From: an uncultured Clostridia bacterium
GTDB lineage: Bacteria; Bacillota; Clostridia; Lachnospirales; Lachnospiraceae
Assembly: GCA_946186175.1 (NCBI GenBank)
Contig: CAMHMG010000057.1
Span: forward strand, 1-14,067
Direction of reading: 5' to 3'
Length of the DNA: 14,067 nt
In this document: in pieces, positions 1 through 6,610 of the stretch
Layout of the letters: every line of letters begins with the position of its first letter
Position numbering within the stretch: the first letter of the stretch is position 1
Program-made: the position numbers and the translations under genes
The notes under the pieces: model-generated
What the model was told of the DNA's origin: nothing
The model's database searches: none
Seen by the model: only the letters and a program-made list of their open reading frames with translations

Positions 1-614
1 AGTATCTTATCCAGACAGCAGAAGGTAACATGAATGAGATTCATTCAATCCTTCAACGTATGGGCGAGCTTGCTACTAAGGCGGCTAATGACGTTAACGC
101 TACAGAAGATCGTACTTCTATCAACGACGAGATGACACAGCTTAAGGATGAGATTAACTCTATTGCTTCTAAGGCTGCATTCAATGGAACTAAGTTATTG
201 AATGGTGCAATGAGTAAAGGTAAGTACTTACAGGTTGGTGCTGTTAAGGGCGAGAACATGAAAATTGAGATTGCTAAGCTTACATCAACAGGTATGGGTA
301 TTACCTCAGCAAACCTTAAGGTTTCTAGTCATAAGACTGCAGAAGTAGCTATGAGCACAATTACAAAAGCTATTAAGTATGTATCTGCTCAGAGATCTAA
401 GCTTGGTGCTATTCAGAATCGTCTTGATTACACGATCAACAATTTGGAGAACTATTCTGAGAACTTAACCGCTTCTGAGTCTAATATCCGTGATACAGAT
501 ATGGCTAAAGAGATGGTTAACTACTCTAAGAATAATATTCTTCAGCAGGCAGCTCAGTCAATGCTTGCACAAGCTAACCAGTCTAACCAGGGCGTATTAT
601 CATTACTTGGCTAA
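1..614 (+). CDS. fliC: Flagellin, 3' portion (5' end outside window)
   Basis: This is the structural subunit of the flagellar filament, exported through the flagellar type III system and polymerised outside the cell. The reading frame is open from base 3 (YLIQTAEGNMNE) and aligns without gaps from residue 71 of the complete flagellin at 1965-2786, so the true start lies upstream and the first ATG at position 30 is internal. Visible are the D1 segment QRMGELATKAAND, the short middle with KGKYLQVGA, and the typical C-terminal D1/D0 helices ending ASESNIRDTDMAKEMV... and LAQANQSNQGVLSLLG. No D2/D3 outer domain is present. It differs from the second flagellin mainly in the middle (residues KGENMKIEIAKLTSTGMGIT versus SGENMKVAIIKLTATGIGLT). 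A terminator follows 18 bases after the stop. The family call is very secure; the symbol is only the generic one. Confidence 0.95.
   Translation, partial: YLIQTAEGNMNEIHSILQRMGELATKAANDVNATEDRTSINDEMTQLKDEINSIASKAAFNGTKLLNGAMSKGKYLQVGAVKGENMKIEIAKLTSTGMGITSANLKVSSHKTAEVAMSTITKAIKYVSAQRSKLGAIQNRLDYTINNLENYSENLTASESNIRDTDMAKEMVNYSKNNILQQAAQSMLAQANQSNQGVLSLLG
380..412 (+). repeat. 33-nt segment identical in both flagellin genes (copy 1)
   Basis: Bases 380-412 are identical to 2552-2584 within the codons for the conserved SAQRSKLGAI region of the two flagellins. A second identical block of 32 nt, 522-553, matches 2694-2725 (YSKNNILQQAA region). The surrounding codons differ at many third positions, so these islands are exact matches within otherwise diverged paralogues. 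Confidence 0.85.
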
Positions 615-632
615 TCTTTATAAGATTGTCAC

Positions 633-664
633 AAAGGAGCTGACCATATGGTCAGCTTTCTTTG
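633..664 (+). terminator. Rho-independent terminator after flagellin 1
   Basis: The palindrome GCTGACCATATGGTCAGC (639-656) gives a 7-bp stem with an ATAT loop. It is flanked by an A-rich left side (AAAGGA) and a T-rich right side (TTTCTTT) that can partly pair to lengthen the stem. It lies between the flagellin stop codon and the LicD gene. The T-run is short and interrupted by a C, so termination may be incomplete. Confidence 0.8.
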
Positions 665-678
665 ATTAAGGAGAATGT

Positions 679-1788
679 ATGGAATATCAAAAAGACTGTC
701 ATATCAAATTTGATGAAAGATTTTATTTACCTGAGACCAGAAGTGGCTTTGAAATCATGGGACTTATGAAACGTGCATGGGCCGCTCAGTTAGAGGTTTT
801 GTGGGAAATTGACAGAATATGTAAGAAATATGGATTGACTTGGTTTGCTGACGGGGGAACCTTGCTTGGAGCCATACGTCATAAAGGATTTATTCCTTGG
901 GATGATGATATAGATATTACAATGAAGCGTCATGATTACAATATCTTGATGAGTGTATTGCAAAGTGAATTGCCGGATGGATTTTATTGGTTTTGCCCAA
1001 CGAGGGTTACATGGGATCCTCTGGCGTTTCTTCGTGTTATTAATACATCACAGATTAATTTTGACAGATCATTTCTTGATAAATATCATGGATGCCCTTA
1101 TCTGTGTGGAGTTGATATATTTCCTCTTGATGGAGTGCCAAAGGATGAAGAGGAATGGGAGATTCTGCAAACTATAGCAAAATCAATACTTGATGCAGTA
1201 GATATTATTAAAAAGGAAGAAGTCACAAATGTTAATGCATTCCTTATGGGGATTGAGAATTCCTGTGGTGTAAGAATTGATAAGAGTGGGAATGTGGTAG
1301 AACAGTTGATGGTAATTGTGGATCGGCTTGCAAGCAGCTATAGGGAAGAGGAATCGGATTATTTGGCTACTTTATGTATGTATTGTAACGGAACTCAGAA
1401 GGCACCCAGACATAAGGATTGGTATTCTGAAACTGTTATTGGAGAGTTTGAGGGATTGCAAATCCCTATACCTATAGGAAGCAGACAAATCCTGGAAGCT
1501 CTTTATGGAAGTGATTATATGACTCCAATCTATGGGGGACAGAATCATGACTATCCTTTCTTTGCAAAACAAAAGAATGGTGCCCACAGCATTATTGTTT
1601 CTGAGCAGGGGTATGAAGAGAGAGAGCATAAGGTTGCTGACTATTATAACTTGAATGATCTGGAGGTGTTTGAATATCAGTTGCTTGAGAAGCATGAACA
1701 GGAGAATACATATCTTTACTTTTGCCAAAGTGAAATGGTTCAAGCTAGGTTTGGTATTGATGGTACAGTAACTGTTACGAAAAAATAA
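679..1788 (+). CDS. LicD-family nucleotidyltransferase-fold phosphotransferase, single-domain form
   Basis: LicD proteins transfer a phospho-group, classically phosphocholine from CDP-choline, onto sugars. This 369-residue protein shows the family core: GGTLLGAIRH at residues 59-68, then IPWDDDIDI at 72-80, with acidic residues D75, D76, D77 and D79 expected to bind metal and nucleotide. VDIFPLDG (145-152) and LEALYGSDYM with HDYPFF (about 272-295) close the domain. There is no signal peptide or membrane segment. The last ~60 residues (310-369) form a tail not shared with the four larger LicD proteins downstream. An AAGGAG site at 668-673 supports the ATG at 679. The gene lies between two flagellins and has no room for its own promoter after the terminator at 633-664, so it is probably expressed by read-through from flagellin 1. 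A role in flagellin modification is inferred from position; the acceptor and donor are unknown. Confidence 0.9.
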   Translation: MEYQKDCHIKFDERFYLPETRSGFEIMGLMKRAWAAQLEVLWEIDRICKKYGLTWFADGGTLLGAIRHKGFIPWDDDIDITMKRHDYNILMSVLQSELPDGFYWFCPTRVTWDPLAFLRVINTSQINFDRSFLDKYHGCPYLCGVDIFPLDGVPKDEEEWEILQTIAKSILDAVDIIKKEEVTNVNAFLMGIENSCGVRIDKSGNVVEQLMVIVDRLASSYREEESDYLATLCMYCNGTQKAPRHKDWYSETVIGEFEGLQIPIPIGSRQILEALYGSDYMTPIYGGQNHDYPFFAKQKNGAHSIIVSEQGYEEREHKVADYYNLNDLEVFEYQLLEKHEQENTYLYFCQSEMVQARFGIDGTVTVTKK

Positions 1789-1821
1789 TAACAATTTTGA
1801 TTAAAAAATTAAAAAATACTA

Positions 1822-1848
1822 TAAACATTTCCGAAGATATGTCGATAT
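1822..1848 (+). promoter_or_regulatory. Sigma-28 (SigD/FliA-type) promoter of flagellin 2
   Basis: TAAA at 1822-1825, a 15-base spacer, and GTCGATAT at 1841-1848 closely match the Gram-positive motility sigma factor consensus TAAA-N15-GCCGATAT. It is on the correct strand ahead of a flagellin gene. Transcription should start near 1855, leaving a leader of about 110 nt. Confidence 0.88.
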
Positions 1849-1854
1849 TATTAG

Positions 1855-1964
1855 TGTAAATGATAATACAAGCCCTTAGCGATACAAAAAGGTTGTTAAG
1901 AATAGCCCCTTAACATGATGTCGCGAAGGACAATAAGCGACATTATTTCAAGGAGGATAAGGTT
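1855..1964 (+). promoter_or_regulatory. Structured flagellin mRNA leader with possible CsrA-binding hairpin
   Basis: Two hairpins are visible. The first pairs GTTAAG (1895-1900) with CTTAAC (1909-1914). The second pairs ATGATGTCGC (1915-1924) with GCGACATTAT (1937-1946), including one G-U pair, around a 12-base loop GAAGGACAATAA. The loop carries a GGA motif at 1928-1930, and the strong ribosome site AAGGAGG (1950-1956) carries further GGA triplets 24-27 bases downstream. In Bacillus subtilis, CsrA represses flagellin translation by binding paired GGA sites in the hag leader, one over the ribosome site; this arrangement is compatible. The CsrA role is inference. Confidence 0.5.
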
Positions 1965-2786
1965 ATGGTAGTACAGCACAATTTACAGGCGGTTAATGCA
2001 AACAGAATGCTCGGAGGCAACGTTAAAGCAGTAGCTAAGAATACAGAGAAACTTTCGTCAGGTTACAGAGTGAACCGTGCAGCAGATGATGCAGCAGGAC
2101 TTTCAATATCAGAGAAAATGAGAAACCAGATCAGAGGAATCAATCAGGCGGTATCTAACGCAGAGGATGGACAGTATTTGATTCAGACAGCAGAAGGTAA
2201 TATGAATGAGATCCATTCAGTTCTTCAACGTATGGGAGAACTTGCAACCAAGGCAGCTAACGATGTTAATGCAACTGAAGATAGAGAAGCTATTAAGAAC
2301 GAGATTGATCAGTTGAGAGAAGAGATTAACTCAATTGCATCAAAAGCAGCATTTAACGGAACAAGACTGTTAGATGGAACAATGAGCAAAGGTAAATATC
2401 TTCAAGTTGGTGCTAACAGTGGTGAGAACATGAAGGTTGCTATAATTAAGTTGACAGCAACCGGAATAGGTCTTACATCGGCGACAGTTAAGGTGTCATC
2501 TCACAAACTTGCTTCTGCAACTATGAGCAACATCACTAATGCAATTAAGATTGTATCTGCTCAGAGATCTAAGCTTGGTGCTATCCAGAATAGATTGGAT
2601 TACACAATTAACAACTTGGAGAACTATTCAGAGAACCTTACAGCATCCGAAGCTAATATTCGTGATACAGATATGGCTACAGAGATGGTTGCTTACTCTA
2701 AGAATAATATTCTTCAGCAGGCAGCACAATCAATGCTTGCACAGGCTAATCAGTCAACACAGGGAGTTATGTCATTACTTCAATAA
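1965..2786 (+). CDS. fliC: Flagellin (complete, short D0/D1-only form)
   Basis: This is a 273-residue filament subunit. The N-terminal D0/D1 part (MVVQHNLQAVNANRML, then LSSGYRVNRAADDAAGLSISEKM at about 30-52, and VLQRMGELATKAAND at 86-100) and the C-terminal part (IRDTDMATEMV at 232-242, ILQQAAQSMLAQANQS at 249-264) are fully conserved. Between them only about 65 residues (131-195) are variable, so the surface domains D2/D3 are absent; most flagellins are longer. The middle stretch is rich in Ser/Thr (KLTATGIGLTSATVKVSSHK), giving candidate O-modification sites. The ATG at 1965 is set by AAGGAGG at 1950-1956, 8 bases upstream. It is driven by the sigma-28 promoter at 1822-1848 and closed by a terminator at 2816-2863, so it is probably a single-gene transcript. 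It sits among genes likely to modify it. Confidence 0.97.
   Translation: MVVQHNLQAVNANRMLGGNVKAVAKNTEKLSSGYRVNRAADDAAGLSISEKMRNQIRGINQAVSNAEDGQYLIQTAEGNMNEIHSVLQRMGELATKAANDVNATEDREAIKNEIDQLREEINSIASKAAFNGTRLLDGTMSKGKYLQVGANSGENMKVAIIKLTATGIGLTSATVKVSSHKLASATMSNITNAIKIVSAQRSKLGAIQNRLDYTINNLENYSENLTASEANIRDTDMATEMVAYSKNNILQQAAQSMLAQANQSTQGVMSLLQ
2552..2584 (+). repeat. 33-nt segment identical in both flagellin genes (copy 2)
   Basis: This is the partner of 380-412. Together with the 32-nt pair 522-553 / 2694-2725, it gives two exact-match islands through which the two flagellin genes could recombine, which would also delete or duplicate the LicD gene between them. Confidence 0.85.
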
Positions 2787-2815
2787 TATAATAGTATATT
2801 AGTATATTAGTAGTG

Positions 2816-2863
2816 AAAGCCTTCAATGATCGGTAATTGACCATTGGGGGCTTTAGTTTTTTC
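2816..2863 (+). terminator. Rho-independent terminator after flagellin 2
   Basis: AAAGCCTTCAATG (2816-2828) pairs with CATTGGGGGCTTT (2842-2854) over 13 bp with two G-U pairs. The stem may extend inward through GGT/ACC around an AATTG loop. A T-rich tail with six consecutive Ts (to 2862) follows. It is placed 30 bases after the flagellin stop codon. Confidence 0.87.
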
Positions 2864-2892
2864 TTGGAAGATATGTTCTGATGTGATATATT
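2864..2892 (+). promoter_or_regulatory. Candidate sigma-A promoter for the glycosyltransferase/LicD operon
   Basis: TTGGAA (2864-2869), a spacer of exactly 17 bases, and TATATT (2887-2892) form a reasonable housekeeping promoter directly after the flagellin terminator. No sigma-28 match was found between here and the glycosyltransferase start, so the modification genes may be under different control from the flagellin. The region is AT-rich, so chance matches are possible. Confidence 0.45.
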
Positions 2893-3073
2893 ATATATAG
2901 ATGAATAATTGTCTAAACTGATTTTTAACATGAAAGTCAAGAAGACGAGCCCAAAGGCGACGGCTGATTGGGTAACTATCTGTATACATGATGCATTTGG
3001 TGAAGTAAGCTCATAATGTAGAGCAACTGAATCTTAGTGCTGTTCTGTTTAGTATGTAAGGAATTATTGAGAT
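2893..3073 (+). other. Long leader with possible RNA structure, function unknown
   Basis: About 170 nt without a convincing ORF separate the candidate promoter from the glycosyltransferase start. A locally GC-rich patch at 2947-2973 can pair in competing ways: AGCC (2948-2951) with GGCT (2962-2965), GCC (2949-2951) with GGC (2956-2958), or CCCA (2950-2953) with TGGG (2969-2972). A further small hairpin joins GCTC (3009-3012) with GAGC (3021-3024). No known riboswitch class was recognised. It may be a regulatory leader or simply spacer. Confidence 0.3.
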
Positions 3074-4240
3074 ATGAAGATTCTGTATATAGATTATAAT
3101 ATGTTTGGGAAAGAGGATATAATTGGAGCGTTTATAAAACTTGGGCATGAGGTGGAGATTGTCGACGCACCCTTGCGATTTGGTGAGAATTCTGCAAAAA
3201 CCCGCCAAATTCTTCAAAATACCATACATAAAAAAGAGTATGATGTGGTATATACGTCTAATTACTATCCTATGGTTTCGAATATATGCAATGCTGTAAG
3301 TGTTAATTATGTTTCGTGGACATATGACAGTCCAAGGATTGCATTGTATGATAGAAGTATCAACAATCAATGCAACTATGCCTTTGTTTTTGACAGTGAA
3401 GAGTGCCTAAGACTTCGAGGAAGAGGGGTAGAAAGAGTCTATTACATGCCCCTTGGAGTCAATACTGAAAGAGTGGATTCTATAGTTATAGCAGATAGAG
3501 ATAAGCGACTGTTTTCTACAGATGTGAGTATTGTGGCATCACTTTATAACGAGGAACACAATCTATATGATCGTATGTATAGTAAGGTAGATGATTATAC
3601 AAAGGGCTATTTAGAGGCATTGGTGAATGCACAGAGAAATGTGTTTGGAGGGAATATTCTTGAGGCATCATTAGATGATACAATAATTGATGTCCTCAAA
3701 CAATATGCTCCTTATGAGTTGGACAAGGAGTGTTTGGCTGACCATAGATATATTTACGCCAATTATTTTCTTGCCAGAAAAACTGCCACATATCAAAGAA
3801 AAGATTTTATTCGCAGTATTTCTGAGAAATATGAACTTAAGGTATATACTCCGGGTGATATTAAGGATATCCCCAATGCAATACATATGGGAACAGTCGA
3901 TTATAATACTGATATGAATAAGGTGTTTAAACTTAGCAAGATCAATATAAACATAACACTACCGTCTATCAGATCGGGAATCCCGTTAAGAGCACTTGAT
4001 ATAATGGGAGCCGGTGGTTTTCTGTTGACAGATTATCGTGCTGATTTTGAAGGAGCATTGGAACCGGGGGTTGACTATGTTTATTACACAGATATTGATG
4101 ATGCTATGTATAAGATAGAGTATTATCTTAACCATGAAAAGGCCCGGGCGGTTATTGCAGGAAATGGCAAACAAAAGGTGGAACAGGGATTTACATATAT
4201 GGCAAGAATTAAAGATATGCTAGAGATCGTTAATGAATAG
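3074..4240 (+). CDS. CgeB/DUF3880-type family 1 glycosyltransferase
   Basis: This 388-residue protein has two Rossmann-like halves, as expected of a GT-B glycosyltransferase. The N-terminal half starts MKILYIDYNMFGKEDI and contains WTYDSP at 82-87 and the linker MPLGVN at 125-130, features I associate with the DUF3880/CgeB group. The C-terminal half (about 240-388) carries SIRSGIPLRALDIMGAGG at 298-315, the segment that in this family binds the nucleotide-sugar donor, followed by LLTDYRADF. There is no signal peptide or membrane segment, so it is cytoplasmic. AAGGA at 3058-3062 lies 11 bases ahead of the ATG. It heads a run of genes with only 36 bases to the next. Proteins of this kind are found in flagellin glycosylation loci, and it probably adds or extends the sugar on flagellin Ser/Thr. 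The sugar and exact acceptor cannot be told from sequence. Confidence 0.85.
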   Translation: MKILYIDYNMFGKEDIIGAFIKLGHEVEIVDAPLRFGENSAKTRQILQNTIHKKEYDVVYTSNYYPMVSNICNAVSVNYVSWTYDSPRIALYDRSINNQCNYAFVFDSEECLRLRGRGVERVYYMPLGVNTERVDSIVIADRDKRLFSTDVSIVASLYNEEHNLYDRMYSKVDDYTKGYLEALVNAQRNVFGGNILEASLDDTIIDVLKQYAPYELDKECLADHRYIYANYFLARKTATYQRKDFIRSISEKYELKVYTPGDIKDIPNAIHMGTVDYNTDMNKVFKLSKININITLPSIRSGIPLRALDIMGAGGFLLTDYRADFEGALEPGVDYVYYTDIDDAMYKIEYYLNHEKARAVIAGNGKQKVEQGFTYMARIKDMLEIVNE

Positions 4241-4276
4241 AGGATGATAACAATACATATAGCTGAGGTATAATAC

Positions 4277-6610
4277 ATGGATTTTTCAGTGGATTTTTTC
4301 AAGGATGAGGTGAGGAACGGTTTTTACATACCAAGCGCAATCAAGCAGGCATGGGCTGCTAATTTGTGTGTGCTTAATCAGATTGATAGAATTTGTGCCA
4401 AATACGGAATACAATATTTTGCTGATTGGGGAAGTATATTAGGAGCGGTAAGACATGGTGGGTATGTACCATGGGATGATGATCTTGATATATGTATGAA
4501 AAGAGCAGACTACAATAGATTTCGAGAAGTGGCTGATAAGGAATTGCCGGAAGAGTTTGCCATACATGATTTCATAAGAAAGGAGGATCATTGGCTCTTT
4601 CTTGCAAGAGTTGTTAATTGTAATCATATATCTTTTGATGATGAGCACTTAAGAAAATATCATAATTTCCCGTATATAGCGGTGGTTGATATTTTTGTCA
4701 AGGATTATTTGTATAGAGATGAGAATAAAGAAAGAGAGAGAATTGATCAGATAAAGAGGCTTGTTGCGGTTGCAGACGGTATTGTAGAGGGGAGCTTTAA
4801 CACTTATACTGAAAACAGAGTACTTACTGATATTGAAAAAAAGTATCGGGTAAAAATAGACAGAAGCGCTGACAGAAGAGACAAGGGCATTCGATTATAC
4901 AGTTTAGCGGAGAAACTGATGGCAAGTGTGCCGGAGAGTGAAGCAGATAACATAGGACAGATGTTTCCTATGGTGCTTAGGGGTAATAAAGGCCTGCCAA
5001 AGGAATATTATGATAAATCAGTGAGGATTCCCTTTGAGAATACTACTATTCCTGTGCCTGCAAGATATAATCAGATATTAAGGGAGCGATATGGTAACTA
5101 TCTTGAGATTCATAAGATATGGAGCGGACATAACTATCCGTATTTTGAAGGTCAGAGAGAAAACCTTCAAGCAGTGGCGGATTTCTCTCTTCCTGAATTC
5201 ACATTTAAAAAAGAAATGCTTGAGCCTTGTGACAGGTTAAGCAATCAGGAAGAATCTATTGTGGGAATATCGAAGGGGTTTATCAAAGAGCTTGAATATA
5301 TGAATGCCCGTCTTATAGATTGTTTTGCTGATGATGACTTTGATAATGTTTCACAGCTGCTTCCGGAACTTCAACAATTTGCTGTGGATTATGGGACGAT
5401 GATTGAAGGAGTCTATGGAGAAAATTCTTCGAAAGTCATTGATATAGTATCTGTGCTACAGAACTATTGTGACAGACTATATGATATATATATGTTTATA
5501 GATGGTAATAATGAAGAGGATAAGTCTTATAGAATGGATAATCTTAAGAAAGCCTGTGAAGAGTCGGTAACGATTATTGCTGCCAACATAATTGACAAGA
5601 GACAAATCCTATTTCTAACTACGGGTTATAGAGAGTGGAATACTTTTGATAATATATACCGCGAAGCAAAAGCAAAAGGGGAATTCGACATTTATGTAGT
5701 GCCTATTCCTGTGTTTTTTAAAGATATATATGGTAAAGTTATTACATCTGGCGCCGGGAATGCCTCAATGGAGTATGAGGGATATCCCGATGATATTACT
5801 TTCACATACTGGGTTGATTATAAGGTTGAGTTTCATAGACCGGATGTTATATATATACAGAATCCTTATGATGGCGAGAATCCCTGCCTGACTATTCCAC
5901 CGGTTTTTTATGCTGAGAACTTGAGAAGATATACCAATAAACTTATATACATACCACCATTTATTACCGGAGAATTCGGTAAGGAGGATTATAATGACGT
6001 ATACAATATGAAGCATTATGTTACCGCTCCCGGGGTTATATATGCAGATAAGGTGCTTGTTCAATCAAATAATATGAGGACTATGTATATAAATAAACTT
6101 ACTGAATTTGCAGGTGAGGGCACAAGGGATATCTGGCTGGATAAGATAACTGTGGTCGGTCAAACTCACAAGAGTATGGGATTGGACGAGTCTTCATGCA
6201 ATAACGCACAAAATAGGAAAAAGAAGATATTTTATTGTATAGGTCTTAACGAAATCTCGGAACATGAAAGAGATATTCTGGATGATGTTAAAGACAAAAT
6301 GAATATGTTCTGTTCGAGCAGGAATGAAGGCTTTGGTCTTGAGGTTGGAATCGGCTTCTATCCAGCAAGTGAGGAAGAATGGAACAAGGTTAATAAAGAG
6401 CTTTACGTGAAGCTCAAGGAATTACTTCAACAGTATATTGAAGAAAAATGGTGTCATTTTTGTGACATAGAAATAGGGTATCACATGGATATAGTATATA
6501 AATATGATGCTTATTATGGAAGTCCTTCCTTACTAGTTCATCTTTTTTCCGGAGAAAAAAAGCCGGTTATGATAGCAAACTATGAAATTAAGGAGCAGAT
6601 GTATGGTTGA
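4277..6610 (+). CDS. Two-domain LicD / glycerophosphotransferase-like protein, divergent paralogue
   Basis: This is a 777-residue protein. Residues 1 to about 300 are a LicD domain: WGSILGAVRH at 51-60 and VPWDDDLDIC at 64-73 with D67, D68, D69 and D71. A helical segment spans about 325-410, with the family phrase FAVDYGTMIEGVYGE. From about 440 comes a domain resembling the GT-B type CDP-glycerol glycerophosphotransferase group, with RQILFL, RPDVIYIQNPYD (521-532), KLIYIPPF and, near the end, YDAYYGS (743-749) and PVMIAN (763-768). It is the odd member of the four: W51 replaces the usual Gly/Cys before GS/GT, DIFVKD (138-143) replaces DIFPLD, and residues 650-740 match the paralogues poorly. 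A weak GAGG site at 4265-4268 supports the ATG. Its end overlaps the next gene by 8 bases. A role in phospho-decoration of flagellin glycan is inferred from domains and position. Confidence 0.85.
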   Translation: MDFSVDFFKDEVRNGFYIPSAIKQAWAANLCVLNQIDRICAKYGIQYFADWGSILGAVRHGGYVPWDDDLDICMKRADYNRFREVADKELPEEFAIHDFIRKEDHWLFLARVVNCNHISFDDEHLRKYHNFPYIAVVDIFVKDYLYRDENKERERIDQIKRLVAVADGIVEGSFNTYTENRVLTDIEKKYRVKIDRSADRRDKGIRLYSLAEKLMASVPESEADNIGQMFPMVLRGNKGLPKEYYDKSVRIPFENTTIPVPARYNQILRERYGNYLEIHKIWSGHNYPYFEGQRENLQAVADFSLPEFTFKKEMLEPCDRLSNQEESIVGISKGFIKELEYMNARLIDCFADDDFDNVSQLLPELQQFAVDYGTMIEGVYGENSSKVIDIVSVLQNYCDRLYDIYMFIDGNNEEDKSYRMDNLKKACEESVTIIAANIIDKRQILFLTTGYREWNTFDNIYREAKAKGEFDIYVVPIPVFFKDIYGKVITSGAGNASMEYEGYPDDITFTYWVDYKVEFHRPDVIYIQNPYDGENPCLTIPPVFYAENLRRYTNKLIYIPPFITGEFGKEDYNDVYNMKHYVTAPGVIYADKVLVQSNNMRTMYINKLTEFAGEGTRDIWLDKITVVGQTHKSMGLDESSCNNAQNRKKKIFYCIGLNEISEHERDILDDVKDKMNMFCSSRNEGFGLEVGIGFYPASEEEWNKVNKELYVKLKELLQQYIEEKWCHFCDIEIGYHMDIVYKYDAYYGSPSLLVHLFSGEKKPVMIANYEIKEQMYG

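Noticed and set aside
30..614. Flagellin 1 as a truncated pseudogene beginning at the ATG at 30
   Set aside because: The frame is open to the window edge and matches the second flagellin upstream of that ATG, so the missing N-terminus is simply outside the window.
675..677. ATG at 675 just ahead of the first LicD gene
   Set aside because: It is in another frame and too close to the ribosome site; the frame from 679 encodes the conserved LicD protein.
2787..2815. AT-rich AGTATATTAGTATATTAGTAG repeat-like stretch after flagellin 2
   Set aside because: It is only a short low-complexity spacer before the terminator, with no sign of function.
2930..2990. Possible cyclic-di-GMP class I riboswitch before the glycosyltransferase
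   Set aside because: The region holds CCCAAAGGCGACGGC, faintly like the aptamer core, but the conserved GACGCAAAGCC and tetraloop-receptor elements are missing.
6582..6602. Upstream in-frame ATG at 6582 for the second fusion LicD gene
   Set aside because: It would add seven residues absent from all paralogues, lies before the AAGGAG site, and would deepen the overlap with the preceding gene; the ATG at 6603 is well placed.
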